Positions 55,742 through 64,000 of a DNA stretch of 64,000 nt are shown one piece after another. Within the stretch, counting starts at the first letter, position 1, and the number at the start of each line of letters is the position of its first letter. Below the pieces are notes generated by a model. It did no database searches and was not told where the DNA came from. It saw only the letters and a list, made by a program, of their open reading frames with translations. Origin of the DNA: Streptomyces sp. C10-9-1 (lineage in GTDB: Bacteria; Actinomycetota; Actinomycetes; Streptomycetales; Streptomycetaceae); NCBI RefSeq assembly GCF_024497955.1, contig NZ_JANHKP010000002.1, forward strand, positions 310,001 through 374,000, read 5' to 3'. The translations under genes and the position numbers were made by a program.

Positions 55742-55854
55742 TCGGCATATGCCAGCACGGCGCAACATGTTGTTCCGGTTGCGATGTGCTCGATACGCTG
55801 AGTGCGTGAGCGGCAACCGGCAGTGCTGGTCCGTGTCTTGCCGCGCACAGGAAA

Positions 55855-55884
55855 GCCCCGGCGGTGTTAGCGGCACCCCGGGGC
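55855..55884 (+). terminator. Hairpin after the WhiJ-like/DUF397 pair
   Basis: GCCCCGG (55855-55861) pairs with CCGGGGC (55878-55884) around a 16-nt loop. It lies about 110 nt after the DUF397 stop and about 40 nt before the next start, so it could be a terminator or a leader hairpin. Confidence 0.45.
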
Positions 55885-55921
55885 GAGGCCAACGCCCTTC
55901 CCTCACCGAGGAGACGTCAGC

Positions 55922-56245
55922 ATGCTCCAGCGTATCCGGCGTGCCTTCCGGCGCGCAGCCGCTTGGCAACGCACCCCCCTGCCCCGGCGCCAGGCGCCGA
56001 CGCCCCCGCCCTCACCCGTCCCCGCCCTCCGTGCGGCCTCCCCGCACCGCCCCCGTTCCCTCCGGGCCCTTCGTGACGCGGTCCCGCTCGACCACCCCGG
56101 CCGCCTGGTGCGCCCCTACCTCGTCGCCCACGAGCGGCAGGAGCGGCGGGCGGATACGCAGGTGGCGGCGGCCGGGAACCACCTGGGGCCGTGGTTCCTC
56201 CACGGGCACGAGGCCGGCCTGCCCGTGAGGGGAGCGGCGGCATGA
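55922..56245 (+). CDS. Hypothetical protein of a WhiJ-type locus
   Basis: A 107-residue protein of unknown function. GAGGAGACG precedes the ATG by about 7 nt. The first ~50 residues are Arg/Pro-rich and low-complexity; the C-terminal part (PGRLVRPYLVAHERQERRADTQVAAAGNHLGPWFLHGHEAG) looks like a small conserved domain seen in streptomycete genes beside WhiJ/DUF397 pairs. The stop overlaps the next start (ATGA), so the two are coupled. Confidence 0.65.
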   Translation: MLQRIRRAFRRAAAWQRTPLPRRQAPTPPPSPVPALRAASPHRPRSLRALRDAVPLDHPGRLVRPYLVAHERQERRADTQVAAAGNHLGPWFLHGHEAGLPVRGAAA

Positions 56246-56508
56246 GCGACGCCGACAGGATGCGGATCAGCCGGGTGCCCGGCAAGCCCGTGCGGCGGGA
56301 CAGGGACGGAGGACTGGTGGTCGACCTCTGGCTCACCCGGGCCGGGGCCTTCGCCACGGACCTGCCCCTGCGGCTCACGCCCGACGAAGCGGAGGTGCTG
56401 CACGCGCAGTTGTGCTTCGCGCTGGACGACGTGCCGCTCCCCGAGGCGGGGCAGCGGGTGCCGGACTGCCGGGGACCCGCCCGCGCCCCCACCCTGCGGT
56501 GGCCCTGA
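56242..56508 (+). CDS. Hypothetical protein coupled to previous gene
   Basis: An 88-residue protein from ATG 56242 (MSDADRMRISRVPGKPVRRD), overlapping the gene before by 4 nt. The central stretch VVDLWLTRAGAFATDLPLRLTPDEAEVLHAQLCFALDD shows regular alternation and reads as a small folded domain; the tail is Pro-rich. I do not recognise a family. Its tight coupling suggests it works with its neighbour. Confidence 0.65.
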   Translation: MSDADRMRISRVPGKPVRRDRDGGLVVDLWLTRAGAFATDLPLRLTPDEAEVLHAQLCFALDDVPLPEAGQRVPDCRGPARAPTLRWP

Positions 56509-56660
56509 GCCCTGAGCCCTGAGCCCCGGGCGCTGAATGCCGGGTCCCGGGCGGCCGGACGGCGGCCGCCCCGGACCCGGTCGCGCGCCCCCGCTTGTCC
56601 GACCGGCGGGTAACCGGGGGCGTGTTCCGGCTGTCGTCCCGGTCTCGTAGCATCCCGGGC

Positions 56661-58397
56661 ATGAACGACGGGGAGCCCGGCAGACGGGTGATCGACGGCC
56701 GCTTCGAGCTTCAGGCACGGCTCGGGGGCGGCGGCATGGGCATGGTGTGGCGCGCACGCGATCTGGTGCTGGACCGGGCCGTCGCCCTCAAGGAGGTGCG
56801 GCCGCCCGATCCGGGGCTGGCCGAGTACGACCCCGAGGCCGCGGCCATGCTCCGCGCCCGTGTGCTGCGCGAGGCGCGGGCGCTCGCGCGCGTCGACCAC
56901 CCCAACGTGGTGACCATCCACCACGTGGTCGACGGCGACGAGCACGCCTACCCCTGGATCGTCATGGAGCTGGTGACGGGAGGCTCGCTGGCCGACCTCC
57001 TCGCCCGCGGCCCGATGGAGCCGAGGGAGGCCGCCCGGCTGGGCCGCGAGGTCCTCTCCGCGCTGCGCGCCGCGCACGCCGCGGGGATCCAGCACCGGGA
57101 CGTCAAGCCCGCCAACGTGCTGCTGCGGCCCGACGGACGGCCCGTGCTCACCGACTTCGGCATCGCCGCCATCCGCGAGTCCACGGCCCTGACCGCCACC
57201 GGCTCCGTCATCGGCACGCCCGACTTCATGGCGCCCGAGCGCATCTCCGGGGGCGACGGCGGACCCGAGTCCGACATCTGGTCGCTCGCGATGATGCTGT
57301 ACGTCGCGGTGGAGGGGCACCACCCGCTGCGCAAGGGCTCCACCCTGGCCACGCTGGCCGCCGTGCTCAGCGAGGAGCTGCCCCCGCCGCGCCAGGCGGG
57401 CCCGCTGGCTCCGGCGCTCGGTGCGATCCTGGTCAAGGACGCCTCCGTGCGGCCCGACGCCGCCGCCGTGGACGAGCTCCTGCGCCGGGCGGAGGAGGAC
57501 GATCCGGGCCCCGCGGCACCCGCCGGGGGACCCGCCACCTCCTACCACCTGACCCCGCCCACCCCGCCCGCCGGGGGCGGGTACGGCACCCCCGCCCCGC
57601 CCCCCGGCGGTGTGTTCGGTGCCCCGACCCCGCCCACGGCGGGCGGCTACGGAGCCCCGGCGGGCGGGTACGGGCCGCCGGCCACGGCGCCCGTCCTCCC
57701 GGCCGGGGCGGACGGCGCGCGCCGCGGCGTCCGGCGCAGGCGGGGTGTCGCGGTCGGTGCCGCGGCCGTGTCCGTCGCCCTCACCGGCACCCTGGTCTGG
57801 GCGTTCCTCCCGGACGGCGGTGACGAGGACCCCGGCGGCGCCAAGGGCCGGGGCATCGTGGCCACGGGCTCCCCCGGCACCTCCGCCACCCCCGGCGCCG
57901 ACCCGGTCGACGCGGAGGAGCAGCCCGAGGAGACGACCGACCTGCTCACCCCGGACGGCATCCGCACCGCCGTGGACGCACTGAAGGAGGCCGCGGGCAC
58001 GGACCGGATGAGCCGGCTGGCCGTCTACCCGGAGCACGTCTCCGCCAACGTCATGGTCGGCGACAGCAAGACCCGCTACGACAGCTGGACCTACCGCCCC
58101 GGCCAGGGCGCGGAGAAGGGCATCATCAGCGGGTCGGTCACCTCGATGGAGAGCGCCTTCGACGTGGACGACTTCGACTGGGACGCCGTCCCGGCGCTGT
58201 TCACGCGGGCCGAGAAGGAGCTGAACGTCACGGACGCCACCTCCCGCTACCTGCTCGTCGAGGGCGACGACCCGACCTTCGGGGACCCGCAGCACATGTC
58301 CGCCTACCTCTCCAACGACTACAGCGAGGTCGGCTATCTGACGGCGGACCCCAAGGGCAAGGTGACCCTGGTGATGCCCCACGAGGACCGGGACTGA
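56661..58397 (+). CDS. Ser/Thr protein kinase, membrane-bound
   Basis: A 578-residue PknB-type kinase. The ATG at 56661 lies 7 nt after TAGCAT (56648-56653) with no ribosome site, so the mRNA is probably leaderless. The kinase domain (~residues 12-275) has LGGGGMGMVWRARD, VALKEV (Lys), IQHRDVKPANVLL (catalytic loop), TDFGIA and GTPDFMAPE. A Pro/Gly-rich juxtamembrane stretch leads to one helix (GVAVGAAAVSVALTGTLVWAF, ~residue 365) and a ~190-residue outer domain without PASTA repeats, ending EVGYLTADPKGKVTLVMPHEDRD. The outer signal is unknown. Confidence 0.92.
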   Translation: MNDGEPGRRVIDGRFELQARLGGGGMGMVWRARDLVLDRAVALKEVRPPDPGLAEYDPEAAAMLRARVLREARALARVDHPNVVTIHHVVDGDEHAYPWIVMELVTGGSLADLLARGPMEPREAARLGREVLSALRAAHAAGIQHRDVKPANVLLRPDGRPVLTDFGIAAIRESTALTATGSVIGTPDFMAPERISGGDGGPESDIWSLAMMLYVAVEGHHPLRKGSTLATLAAVLSEELPPPRQAGPLAPALGAILVKDASVRPDAAAVDELLRRAEEDDPGPAAPAGGPATSYHLTPPTPPAGGGYGTPAPPPGGVFGAPTPPTAGGYGAPAGGYGPPATAPVLPAGADGARRGVRRRRGVAVGAAAVSVALTGTLVWAFLPDGGDEDPGGAKGRGIVATGSPGTSATPGADPVDAEEQPEETTDLLTPDGIRTAVDALKEAAGTDRMSRLAVYPEHVSANVMVGDSKTRYDSWTYRPGQGAEKGIISGSVTSMESAFDVDDFDWDAVPALFTRAEKELNVTDATSRYLLVEGDDPTFGDPQHMSAYLSNDYSEVGYLTADPKGKVTLVMPHEDRD

Positions 58398-58431
58398 CGG
58401 CCCGGTCCCCGCTCGGGTCCGGCGGCCGGCC

Positions 58432-58812
58432 CTACTCGGGCGCGTCGACGATCTCCCCCTGCTCGTCGACGGTGTGGGTGCGCCAGTAGACGTCCCACTC
58501 GTCGTCCACGTGCTGAGGCACCTTGCCCTCCGGGTAGCGGGTGTACCCCTCGGGCACCGGGTCGCCGTCCGCGACGCACGCGGAGCCGGTGGCGCCCACG
58601 GTCATCACCGGGTACTCGCCGCCCGCGCAGATGGCGTCCCGGAAGGTCACGGAGCAGCCGGTGAGCGTCAGCGCGGCCGCCGCGCCCGCGAGCGCGCAGG
58701 CGGCCGCGGTGCGGACCCGGCGGCGGGCGGATGCGGCGGCGGTCGGGCGGACGGGCTGCGGGACGGGCTCGGGCACGGTGGTCTCCCCTGTTTCGGTCTC
58801 GGTCCCGACCAC
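58432..58812 (-). CDS. Small lipoprotein (SCO0607-like)
   Basis: A 126-residue protein. After a ~30-residue cytoplasmic head, TAAACALAGAAAALTLTGCS is a lipoprotein signal with lipobox LTGC (Cys ~53), so the mature protein is lipid-anchored outside. The mature part has three more cysteines/conserved blocks (CAGGEYPVMTVGATGSACVADGDPVPEGYTRYPEGKVPQHVDDEWD), matching a streptomycete family of small lipoproteins of unknown role. It is convergent with the kinase gene, 34 bp apart. Confidence 0.8.
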   Translation of the reverse strand: MVGTETETGETTVPEPVPQPVRPTAAASARRRVRTAAACALAGAAAALTLTGCSVTFRDAICAGGEYPVMTVGATGSACVADGDPVPEGYTRYPEGKVPQHVDDEWDVYWRTHTVDEQGEIVDAPE

Positions 58813-59127
58813 TGTCGCCGACCGGCGGCGCCGGGGGCCTGAGTACCGCTACTCATCCGCCGTACCGGGGTCAGGGGTGCCCGAAGCCCTGGAGCACCCC
58901 GGCCGCGGTGAAGCACAGCGCCCCGGTGAGGGTGCCCCGGTTCGACACCGTCAGGCTCACGGGAGCGTTTCGGCTCGTGGGTGGCCGGGGCGCCCGGTGC
59001 GGCGGGCAGGCACAGCCCGGAGCCCGGCGGGAGCTGCCACCACCCACCGGCCGGGGCCGAGGGGCTTCTCAGAGGCAGGTTCGTGAGGTCTTGAGTGGAT
59101 CTGACGTCGCCTGATGGTGTGGGTGCG
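58813..59127. other. Intergenic region between lipoprotein gene and IS remnant
   Basis: About 315 bp. It contains the lipoprotein promoter region, an inverted repeat at 58840-58855 and no convincing gene. The right part (GAGTGGATCTGACGTCGCC) may contain old IS terminal sequence. Confidence 0.45.
58840..58855. promoter_or_regulatory. Inverted repeat upstream of lipoprotein gene
   Basis: TGAGTACCGCTACTCA has 6-bp perfect arms (TGAGTA/TACTCA) around a 4-bp centre, 28 nt before the lipoprotein start, in a position to act as an operator. TACTCA also occurs in GTAGTACTCAGG before the sensor-kinase gene. Confidence 0.4.
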
Positions 59128-59414
<287 letters not shown>

Positions 59415-59473
59415 CCGACCAGGCACCGCGGTCCGCTGCCTTGCCTCAACCTCGCCGGGAACCGCACAGCACC

Positions 59474-60649
59474 TCAAGAGCTGCTGCTCTCTGCGGCCTT
59501 GGGCTGCTGTTGGGTGGCGCAGTGGATGCCACCGCCGCCTTCGGCGACGGTGTGGATCTCCAGCTGGACGACCTCGCGATCGGGGTAGAGGTCGCCGATG
59601 ACGGCGGCGGCCTGCTGGTCGGCTTTGCGGTCGCCGAAGCGGGGGACGAGGACGGCGTCGTTGGCGATGTAGTAGTTGGCGTAGGAGCCGAGGAAGTCCT
59701 CCCCGCGGCGGCCGAGCCGGGTGGGGTCGGGTTCGGGGAGGTCGATGATCTCGAACCCTCTTCCACGGGCGTCGGTCGTGCCCTCCAGGACGCCGCGCGC
59801 CTGGTCGTAGGCGCGGGTCCACACGTCGGGTCCGTCGCCGGCCCAGGCGCGGCCGAGCAGGACGACACCGTTCTCTGCGAAGCGGGCCAGCGAGTCGACG
59901 TGGTAGTCGGTGATGTCCTGGCCCTTGACGCCCTTGAACCAGATCACCTTGTCGGCGCCGACCAGGTTCTTGAGGGAGTTCCCGATCTCGTCGCGGCTCA
60001 GGTCGGGGTTGCGGTTGGGGTTGACCAAAGAGCTCTCGGTGACCAGGAGGGTGCCGTGGCCGTCCACTTCCAGTGAGCCGCCCTCTCCCGCCAGCGGCGC
60101 GTCGACACGGGGGACGCCTGCGTACTCCAGGACGGCGCGGGCGACCTTCGCGTCGTGCTCGTGTTCCTGCTTGCCGCCCCAGCCGTTGAAGTGCAGGTCG
60201 ATGCCCTGGAGACCTTTCGGGCCCTGGACGAAGGTCGGGCCGCTGTCACGCATCCACAGGTCGTCGGTGGGTACCGCGATCACCTCGACTCCGGAGCCGC
60301 AGGCCCGGCGGGCGGCCTTGACTTCCTCCGGGGCAGCCAGCATGACTACAGGCTCGAACTCGGCCAGCGCCCGGGCGATGCCCGCGATGTCGCGCTGGAC
60401 GTCGTCGGCCATGTCCTCCCAGACCGAGTCCAGCGGCGGCCAGGACATGAACGTGCGGACATGCTCGCGGGTCTCCGCCGGCATGAACAGCTCGGCCTGA
60501 TGCCGCATGGGCACCGCGCTCTCCTCCGTCCCGGCCGACGGCCGGCCCGACTCCTTCTCCCGGTCCTGGGCGCAGGCTGTCAGCCCCGCGGCGGCCAGCG
60601 CGGCAGCCAGACCGCCCCTCAGCACGCTTCGGCGGTTCGGTCTCCTCAT
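59474..60649 (-). CDS. Exported agmatine-deiminase/peptidyl-arginine-deiminase family lipoprotein
   Basis: A 391-residue guanidine-modifying enzyme. The N terminus RRSVLRGGLAAALAAAGLTAC is a twin-arginine signal with lipobox LTAC (Cys ~26), so the enzyme is folded, exported and lipid-anchored. The catalytic domain shows TFMSWPPLDSVWEDM, VPTDDLWMRDSGPTFV (Asp), DAPLAGEGGSLEVDGHGTLLVTESSL (Glu), DYHVDSLARF (His) and GGGGIHCATQQQP (catalytic Cys). The family hydrolyses agmatine to N-carbamoylputrescine; most are cytosolic, so the export is unusual. It is divergent from a TetR gene with a palindrome between. Confidence 0.92.
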   Translation of the reverse strand: MRRPNRRSVLRGGLAAALAAAGLTACAQDREKESGRPSAGTEESAVPMRHQAELFMPAETREHVRTFMSWPPLDSVWEDMADDVQRDIAGIARALAEFEPVVMLAAPEEVKAARRACGSGVEVIAVPTDDLWMRDSGPTFVQGPKGLQGIDLHFNGWGGKQEHEHDAKVARAVLEYAGVPRVDAPLAGEGGSLEVDGHGTLLVTESSLVNPNRNPDLSRDEIGNSLKNLVGADKVIWFKGVKGQDITDYHVDSLARFAENGVVLLGRAWAGDGPDVWTRAYDQARGVLEGTTDARGRGFEIIDLPEPDPTRLGRRGEDFLGSYANYYIANDAVLVPRFGDRKADQQAAAVIGDLYPDREVVQLEIHTVAEGGGGIHCATQQQPKAAESSSS

Positions 60650-60672
60650 GACACGGCTCCCATCCCGGAATT

Positions 60673-60694
60673 CCTGACTGAAATTTCAGTCAGG
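60673..60694. promoter_or_regulatory. 22-bp perfect palindrome, TetR operator candidate
   Basis: CTGACTGAAATTTCAGTCAG (60674-60693), extended by C/G outside, is perfect over 22 bp. It lies 24 nt before the deiminase start and 57 nt before the TetR start, beside TAGCAT (60704-60709), so one repressor dimer could control both genes. Confidence 0.85.
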
Positions 60695-60750
60695 GTGTGA
60701 CGGTAGCATTGCCTCCGTCACCGCCTGGAACCTTTCTAGGGAGCCGAACC

Positions 60751-61323
60751 GTGTCCGCCCGCCGCACCGCCATCCTGGAAGCCGCCGCCCGTGTCATCGC
60801 GCAGCGCGGCATCAGGGGCCTGCGAGTCGAAGAGCTGGCCGAGGAGGCCGGCGTGTCGACCTCGCTGATCTACTACCACTTCCGCGACCGGGCCGGTCTC
60901 CTCGCCCGCACACTCGACTTCATCAACACCCGAGCCGAGCACTACACCCAGCCCACCAGCGACCCCGATACCGACCCCCGCGGCCACCTGGAAGAGATGC
61001 TGCTCCTCGAACTCCAGGACACCCCCGCCGTCGTCGAGAACAGCACCGCCTGGGGCGAACTGCGCTCCACCGCCGTCTTCCGGCCCGAACTGCGCGACCA
61101 GCTCCGCACCACCACCGACAGCTGGAACGACTACACCAGCGACCTGATCCACCGCGCCCAGCAGACCGGCCGCGCCACCCCCGACATCTCACCCGACGAC
61201 GCCGCCCATCGGCTCACCGCCCTCGTCGAAGGACTCAGCAAACGCTGGCTCAGCGGCACCCTCACCCTCGAACGCTCCCGCCACCTCCTGCGCGGCGCCA
61301 TCGTCGCAGAACTCGGCCCCTGA
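60751..61323 (+). CDS. TetR family regulator
   Basis: A 190-residue regulator. GTG 60751 follows AGGGAG; the GTG at 60697 would run through the operator/promoter and is less likely. The helix-turn-helix is at residues ~5-50: RRTAILEAAARVIAQRGIRGLRVEELAEEAGVSTSLIYYHFRDRAGLLART. The ligand domain is of typical length. It is divergent from the exported deiminase gene and probably represses it, and itself, through the palindrome; the ligand may be agmatine, a polyamine or a related compound (inference). Confidence 0.92.
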   Translation: MSARRTAILEAAARVIAQRGIRGLRVEELAEEAGVSTSLIYYHFRDRAGLLARTLDFINTRAEHYTQPTSDPDTDPRGHLEEMLLLELQDTPAVVENSTAWGELRSTAVFRPELRDQLRTTTDSWNDYTSDLIHRAQQTGRATPDISPDDAAHRLTALVEGLSKRWLSGTLTLERSRHLLRGAIVAELGP

Positions 61324-61382
61324 CCCGGCCGGCACGGCCTCGCCCTCACCTGAAGCAGGGCGTCAACCTGCGAACCGCGTTC

Positions 61383-62915
61383 TCAAGGCGCGTCCTCGCC
61401 GCAGACGCGCAGGCCCCTGGGGGAGGCGCAGGGCAGATGGCCGTGGGTGGTGATCACGTCCTGGCCCGGGCCGCGGCTCATGTAGGCGAGGAAGCTGGAG
61501 GCCAGGGAGTCCGCGGGCGGGCGGCCGTAGGTGTAGGCGTACTCGATCTCGCGGTACGGGTAGTCGCTGACGTCGAGGTCGTCGACCGGGGGCGCCGCCC
61601 CGTCGATCGCCAGGCGGTGGAGCCCCTTGAGCGTGGTGCCCGCGCGCAGTTCGCTGTAGCCGATGGCACCGTCGAGGCGGGCGACGGTCTGGAGGACCTG
61701 CCGGGTGCTGTCCAGCTCGCAGCGCACCACGGGGGCGTCCCGGTCGTCGCGGGTGGTGCAGTCGCGCGAGGAGTTGGCGAGCTCGTTGCGCCCGAGGACG
61801 CGGCGCTGGAAGACCTCGCGGGTACCCGAGTTGGCGTCCCGGCTGACCAGCCGGACGGGCAGGTCGGGACCGCCGAGGCGGCTCCAGTTGCCGATCTCGC
61901 CCCGGTACAGCCGCCGCACGTCCGCCAGCGCCAGGTCCTCCAGCGGCACCGCGTCGTTGACCACCAGGGTGAACACCGAGACGGCGATGCGGTGTTCGCG
62001 CAGCCGGGGACGCCCGGGAGGCTTGGGCCCGTCGGCGAGGGCGATCACGGAGGGGGAGCCGCCGCGGCTGCGGGCGCCGGCCTCGGCCAGGCTCCGGATG
62101 CCGGCGTTGGTGCCGTGGGCGTCGACCGTCACCTCCGCGCCCGCGCAGTCCTGCTCGTAGCGCTTCGCGAGTTCGGCGAGCACCGGTTCGAAGGCCGTGG
62201 AGCCGGTGAGGGTGAGGGTGCCCCGCGCGCAGCCCATGGGTGGACGGTTGTCGCCGCGGGTGACGATGATCGCGGCCAGGGCGACCACGCAGACCGTCAG
62301 CAGCACGGTCACCAGGCGCGCCGCCCGGCTGAAGAGCGGCAGCCGCTCGTCGGTGGGGACGGCCCGGTTGGGTGTGACGTCGCCGTCCCGGATGCCGCCG
62401 GTCACCGTGACCGGGCTGCCGACCGGCCCGCCGGTGAGCAGCACCAGCAGCTTGAAGTGCTGCCCCTGGTTCAGTGGCACCCGGGGCAGATGAATCGTTC
62501 CTTCGCTGTGGCGCATCCCGGCGGCGGCCGTGAAGTGGTCCATCAGGTGGTCCGCCCCCGGAGGCTGGGTCACCGCGATGGCGCGGACCGTCCGCCCGGT
62601 GAACTCCGCCGTCAGGCCGTGGACCTCGCGCCCGGTGTAGTCGGCGTCCGCGATCGACTGGGAGCCGTCGTTCTCGACGCGCAGCAGCACCAGTGTGGCG
62701 TCCGACATCTCCGGGGCCTCGTTGAACAGCCCCAGGCGGAAGTTGGGCCGCCCGGAGCGCACACTGCTGCCGATCGGGGTGTCCATCTGCACCCGGTAGC
62801 CGATGCGGCGGCGGCGCGGCACCCGCCGCTCGTACCAGAGCACCCCGACGGAGACGAGCACACCGAGCAGCGCCGTGGCCACGGCGACGGTGTTCTCGGG
62901 ATTCAGCCACTCCAC
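61383..62915 (-). CDS. Membrane protein with PstS-like phosphate/solute-binding domain
   Basis: A 510-residue protein from GTG 62915 (VEWLNPENTVAVATALLGV). A first helix (~residues 9-28) is followed by a ~190-residue domain (YRVQMDTPIGSSVRSGRPNFRLGLFNEAPEMSDATLVLLRVENDG), a second helix (LVTVLLTVCVVALAAIIVT, ~218-236) and a PstS-type binding domain from ~245: LTLTGSTAFEPVLAELAKRYEQDCAGAEVTVDAHGTNAGI, VSRDANSGTREVFQRRVLGRNE and DGAIGYSEL. Two helices place the PstS-like part outside. It lacks a permease partner here. A sensor or an unconventional receptor is possible. Confidence 0.85.
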   Translation of the reverse strand: MEWLNPENTVAVATALLGVLVSVGVLWYERRVPRRRRIGYRVQMDTPIGSSVRSGRPNFRLGLFNEAPEMSDATLVLLRVENDGSQSIADADYTGREVHGLTAEFTGRTVRAIAVTQPPGADHLMDHFTAAAGMRHSEGTIHLPRVPLNQGQHFKLLVLLTGGPVGSPVTVTGGIRDGDVTPNRAVPTDERLPLFSRAARLVTVLLTVCVVALAAIIVTRGDNRPPMGCARGTLTLTGSTAFEPVLAELAKRYEQDCAGAEVTVDAHGTNAGIRSLAEAGARSRGGSPSVIALADGPKPPGRPRLREHRIAVSVFTLVVNDAVPLEDLALADVRRLYRGEIGNWSRLGGPDLPVRLVSRDANSGTREVFQRRVLGRNELANSSRDCTTRDDRDAPVVRCELDSTRQVLQTVARLDGAIGYSELRAGTTLKGLHRLAIDGAAPPVDDLDVSDYPYREIEYAYTYGRPPADSLASSFLAYMSRGPGQDVITTHGHLPCASPRGLRVCGEDAP

Positions 62916-63185
62916 GACGCCACGGTAGGGCGGCCCGATGGCCGGATGTCGGCCCAACGGCGGTGATGTCAGGGGAAGTTCGCTCTGTGTTCAGCGTGGG
63001 GGCGGGCCGCTCCCGTAGCCGCCCGCCCGTCCTCGCGGACCGGCCGTGCCCGGGAGGCCCGGGACGCGCCCGGGGCACCCGCCGCTCGGGTCCGCTCCCC
63101 CGCCCCACCTGAACGGCCCGGCCCCGCGCCGCGTATGGAAGGGACGAGACCCGAGACCGTACGAGACGACCACCTGGGGCCGCGG

Positions 63186-64000
63186 ATGAGGCACGCACGA
63201 CGGAAACTGCGCCGGCTGGTGCGGCTGGCCGCCGCCTGCGGGCTGGTGTGCGGCGGGCTGATGACCTCCGGGGCGTTCGCGGGGGAGGACCCCGGCGGCG
63301 CCCGCACGGCGGCGGTCGCCGCGGGGGACCTGGTCGCCCGGCTGGGCACCGACCGGACCGCCGGGAGCTGGACCACGGCCGACGGGCGCACCGTGGTGGC
63401 GGTCACCGACCGGGACGCGGCCGCCGAGGTGCGGGCGGCCGGAGCCGACCCCAAGGTGGTGCGGCACAGCACCGACCGGCTGCTGGCCGCCGCGGAATCC
63501 CTGCGGGAGGCGCCGCGGGTGCCGGGGACGGCCTGGTCCGTGGACTACCGGACCAACGAGGTGCGCGTCCGGGCGGACAGCACGGTCTCCGCGGACGACT
63601 GGTCCCGGATGACGGAGCTCGCCGAGTCGATCGGCGGCTTCGTCCGGATGGAGCGGACCCGGGGCGCCTTCACCACGCGGGTGGACGGGGCCTCCTCGAT
63701 CATCGGCGACCAGCGGCGCTGCTCCGCCGGGTTCAACGTCACCGACGGCCGCGGGGCCTTCATCCTCACGGCCGGGCACTGCGGCCCGGAGGGCACCGCC
63801 TGGTTCCGCGGCGGGGGCCGGGGGCTCGGCCTGCTCGGGACGACGACCGCCTCGGCCTTCCCCGGCTCCGACTACTCCCTGGTCCGCTACGAGGACGAGG
63901 ACGCCGCGAGCCTGACCAACACGGTCGCGATCGGCGGCGGCCGGGGCGTGCGCATCATCGGCATCGCCGATCCCGTGGTCGGTGCCCAGGTGTTCCGCAG
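63186..64000 (+). CDS. Secreted S1 family serine protease (streptogrisin-like), 3' end outside window
   Basis: About 271 codons of a preproprotease. Residues 1-35 are a signal peptide (MRHARRKLRRLVRLAAACGL and onward). A propeptide follows with DADDWSRM-type and VDYRTNEVRV segments, typical of streptogrisins. The mature domain begins near IIGDQRRCSAGFNV; the catalytic His is in FILTAGHCGPEG (~residue 198) and the Asp in FPGSDYSLVRYE (~229). The catalytic Ser lies beyond the window end, so it cannot be checked. The ATG at 63186 has no strong ribosome site nearby. Confidence 0.88.
   Translation, partial: MRHARRKLRRLVRLAAACGLVCGGLMTSGAFAGEDPGGARTAAVAAGDLVARLGTDRTAGSWTTADGRTVVAVTDRDAAAEVRAAGADPKVVRHSTDRLLAAAESLREAPRVPGTAWSVDYRTNEVRVRADSTVSADDWSRMTELAESIGGFVRMERTRGAFTTRVDGASSIIGDQRRCSAGFNVTDGRGAFILTAGHCGPEGTAWFRGGGRGLGLLGTTTASAFPGSDYSLVRYEDEDAASLTNTVAIGGGRGVRIIGIADPVVGAQVFR

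Overview
The window is chromosomal DNA from a high-GC actinobacterium, almost certainly a Streptomyces. GTG starts are common, TAGCAT/TACCGT-type -10 boxes are frequent, and several genes look leaderless. Gene content points the same way: the dnaK-grpE-dnaJ-hspR operon with HspR (HAIR) boxes, WhiJ/DUF397-type regulators, a CYP107-type P450, and a perfect Streptomyces-type parS site. From memory, the order of dnaK operon, clpB, pyrE, fba, kynurenine genes and purA resembles the S. coelicolor SCO36xx region (core chromosome, a few hundred kb from oriC). No alignment was run.

Layout. 1-14.3 kb: end of a degenerate IS701-like gene, a pirin, an SseB-like protein, a FadE5-like acyl-CoA dehydrogenase, an M18 aminopeptidase, a thioredoxin/NHL protein, then a 1.3-kb islet (methyltransferase plus small ORF) between two ~33-bp direct repeats. 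After that come two membrane proteins, an EtfD/FadF-like Fe-S reductase and a sugar transferase. 14.4-24.9 kb: the heat-shock block, dnaK-grpE-dnaJ-hspR and clpB, each preceded by HAIR boxes. Between them lies a cassette of a LuxR-type regulator, a secreted peptide with five DSGWNSA-type 9-residue repeats, and a Rieske-like protein without cluster ligands. 25-37 kb: metabolic and hypothetical genes (aminotransferases, DUF2617 with an aminopropyltransferase-like membrane protein, aldose epimerase, pyrE, parS, fba, an MFS exporter). 37.5-45 kb: a metzincin-like DUF3152 protein, tryptophan-to-anthranilate genes (kynA-kynU, and kynB as a separate unit), a two-component system and a P450. 45-54.6 kb: a peptidase, an ABC exporter with its GbsR-type regulator, membrane proteins, a DGK-like protein and purA. 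54.7-64 kb: a WhiJ-like/DUF397 locus, a Ser/Thr kinase, a lipoprotein, an IS5-family remnant, a Tat-exported agmatine-deiminase-like lipoprotein with a divergent TetR gene, a PstS-like membrane protein, and the start of a secreted S1 protease.

How genes work together. HspR and its three visible HAIR boxes tie together dnaK, grpE, dnaJ, hspR and clpB. A shared 12-bp motif (TAC-Y-R-R-N2-GGTA) lies in front of both the acyl-CoA dehydrogenase and the Fe-S reductase, suggesting common control of two steps of fatty-acid electron flow. KynA, KynB and KynU together convert tryptophan to anthranilate. The most novel-looking unit is the LuxR / repeat-peptide / cluster-less Rieske-like cassette at 18.9-20.7 kb.
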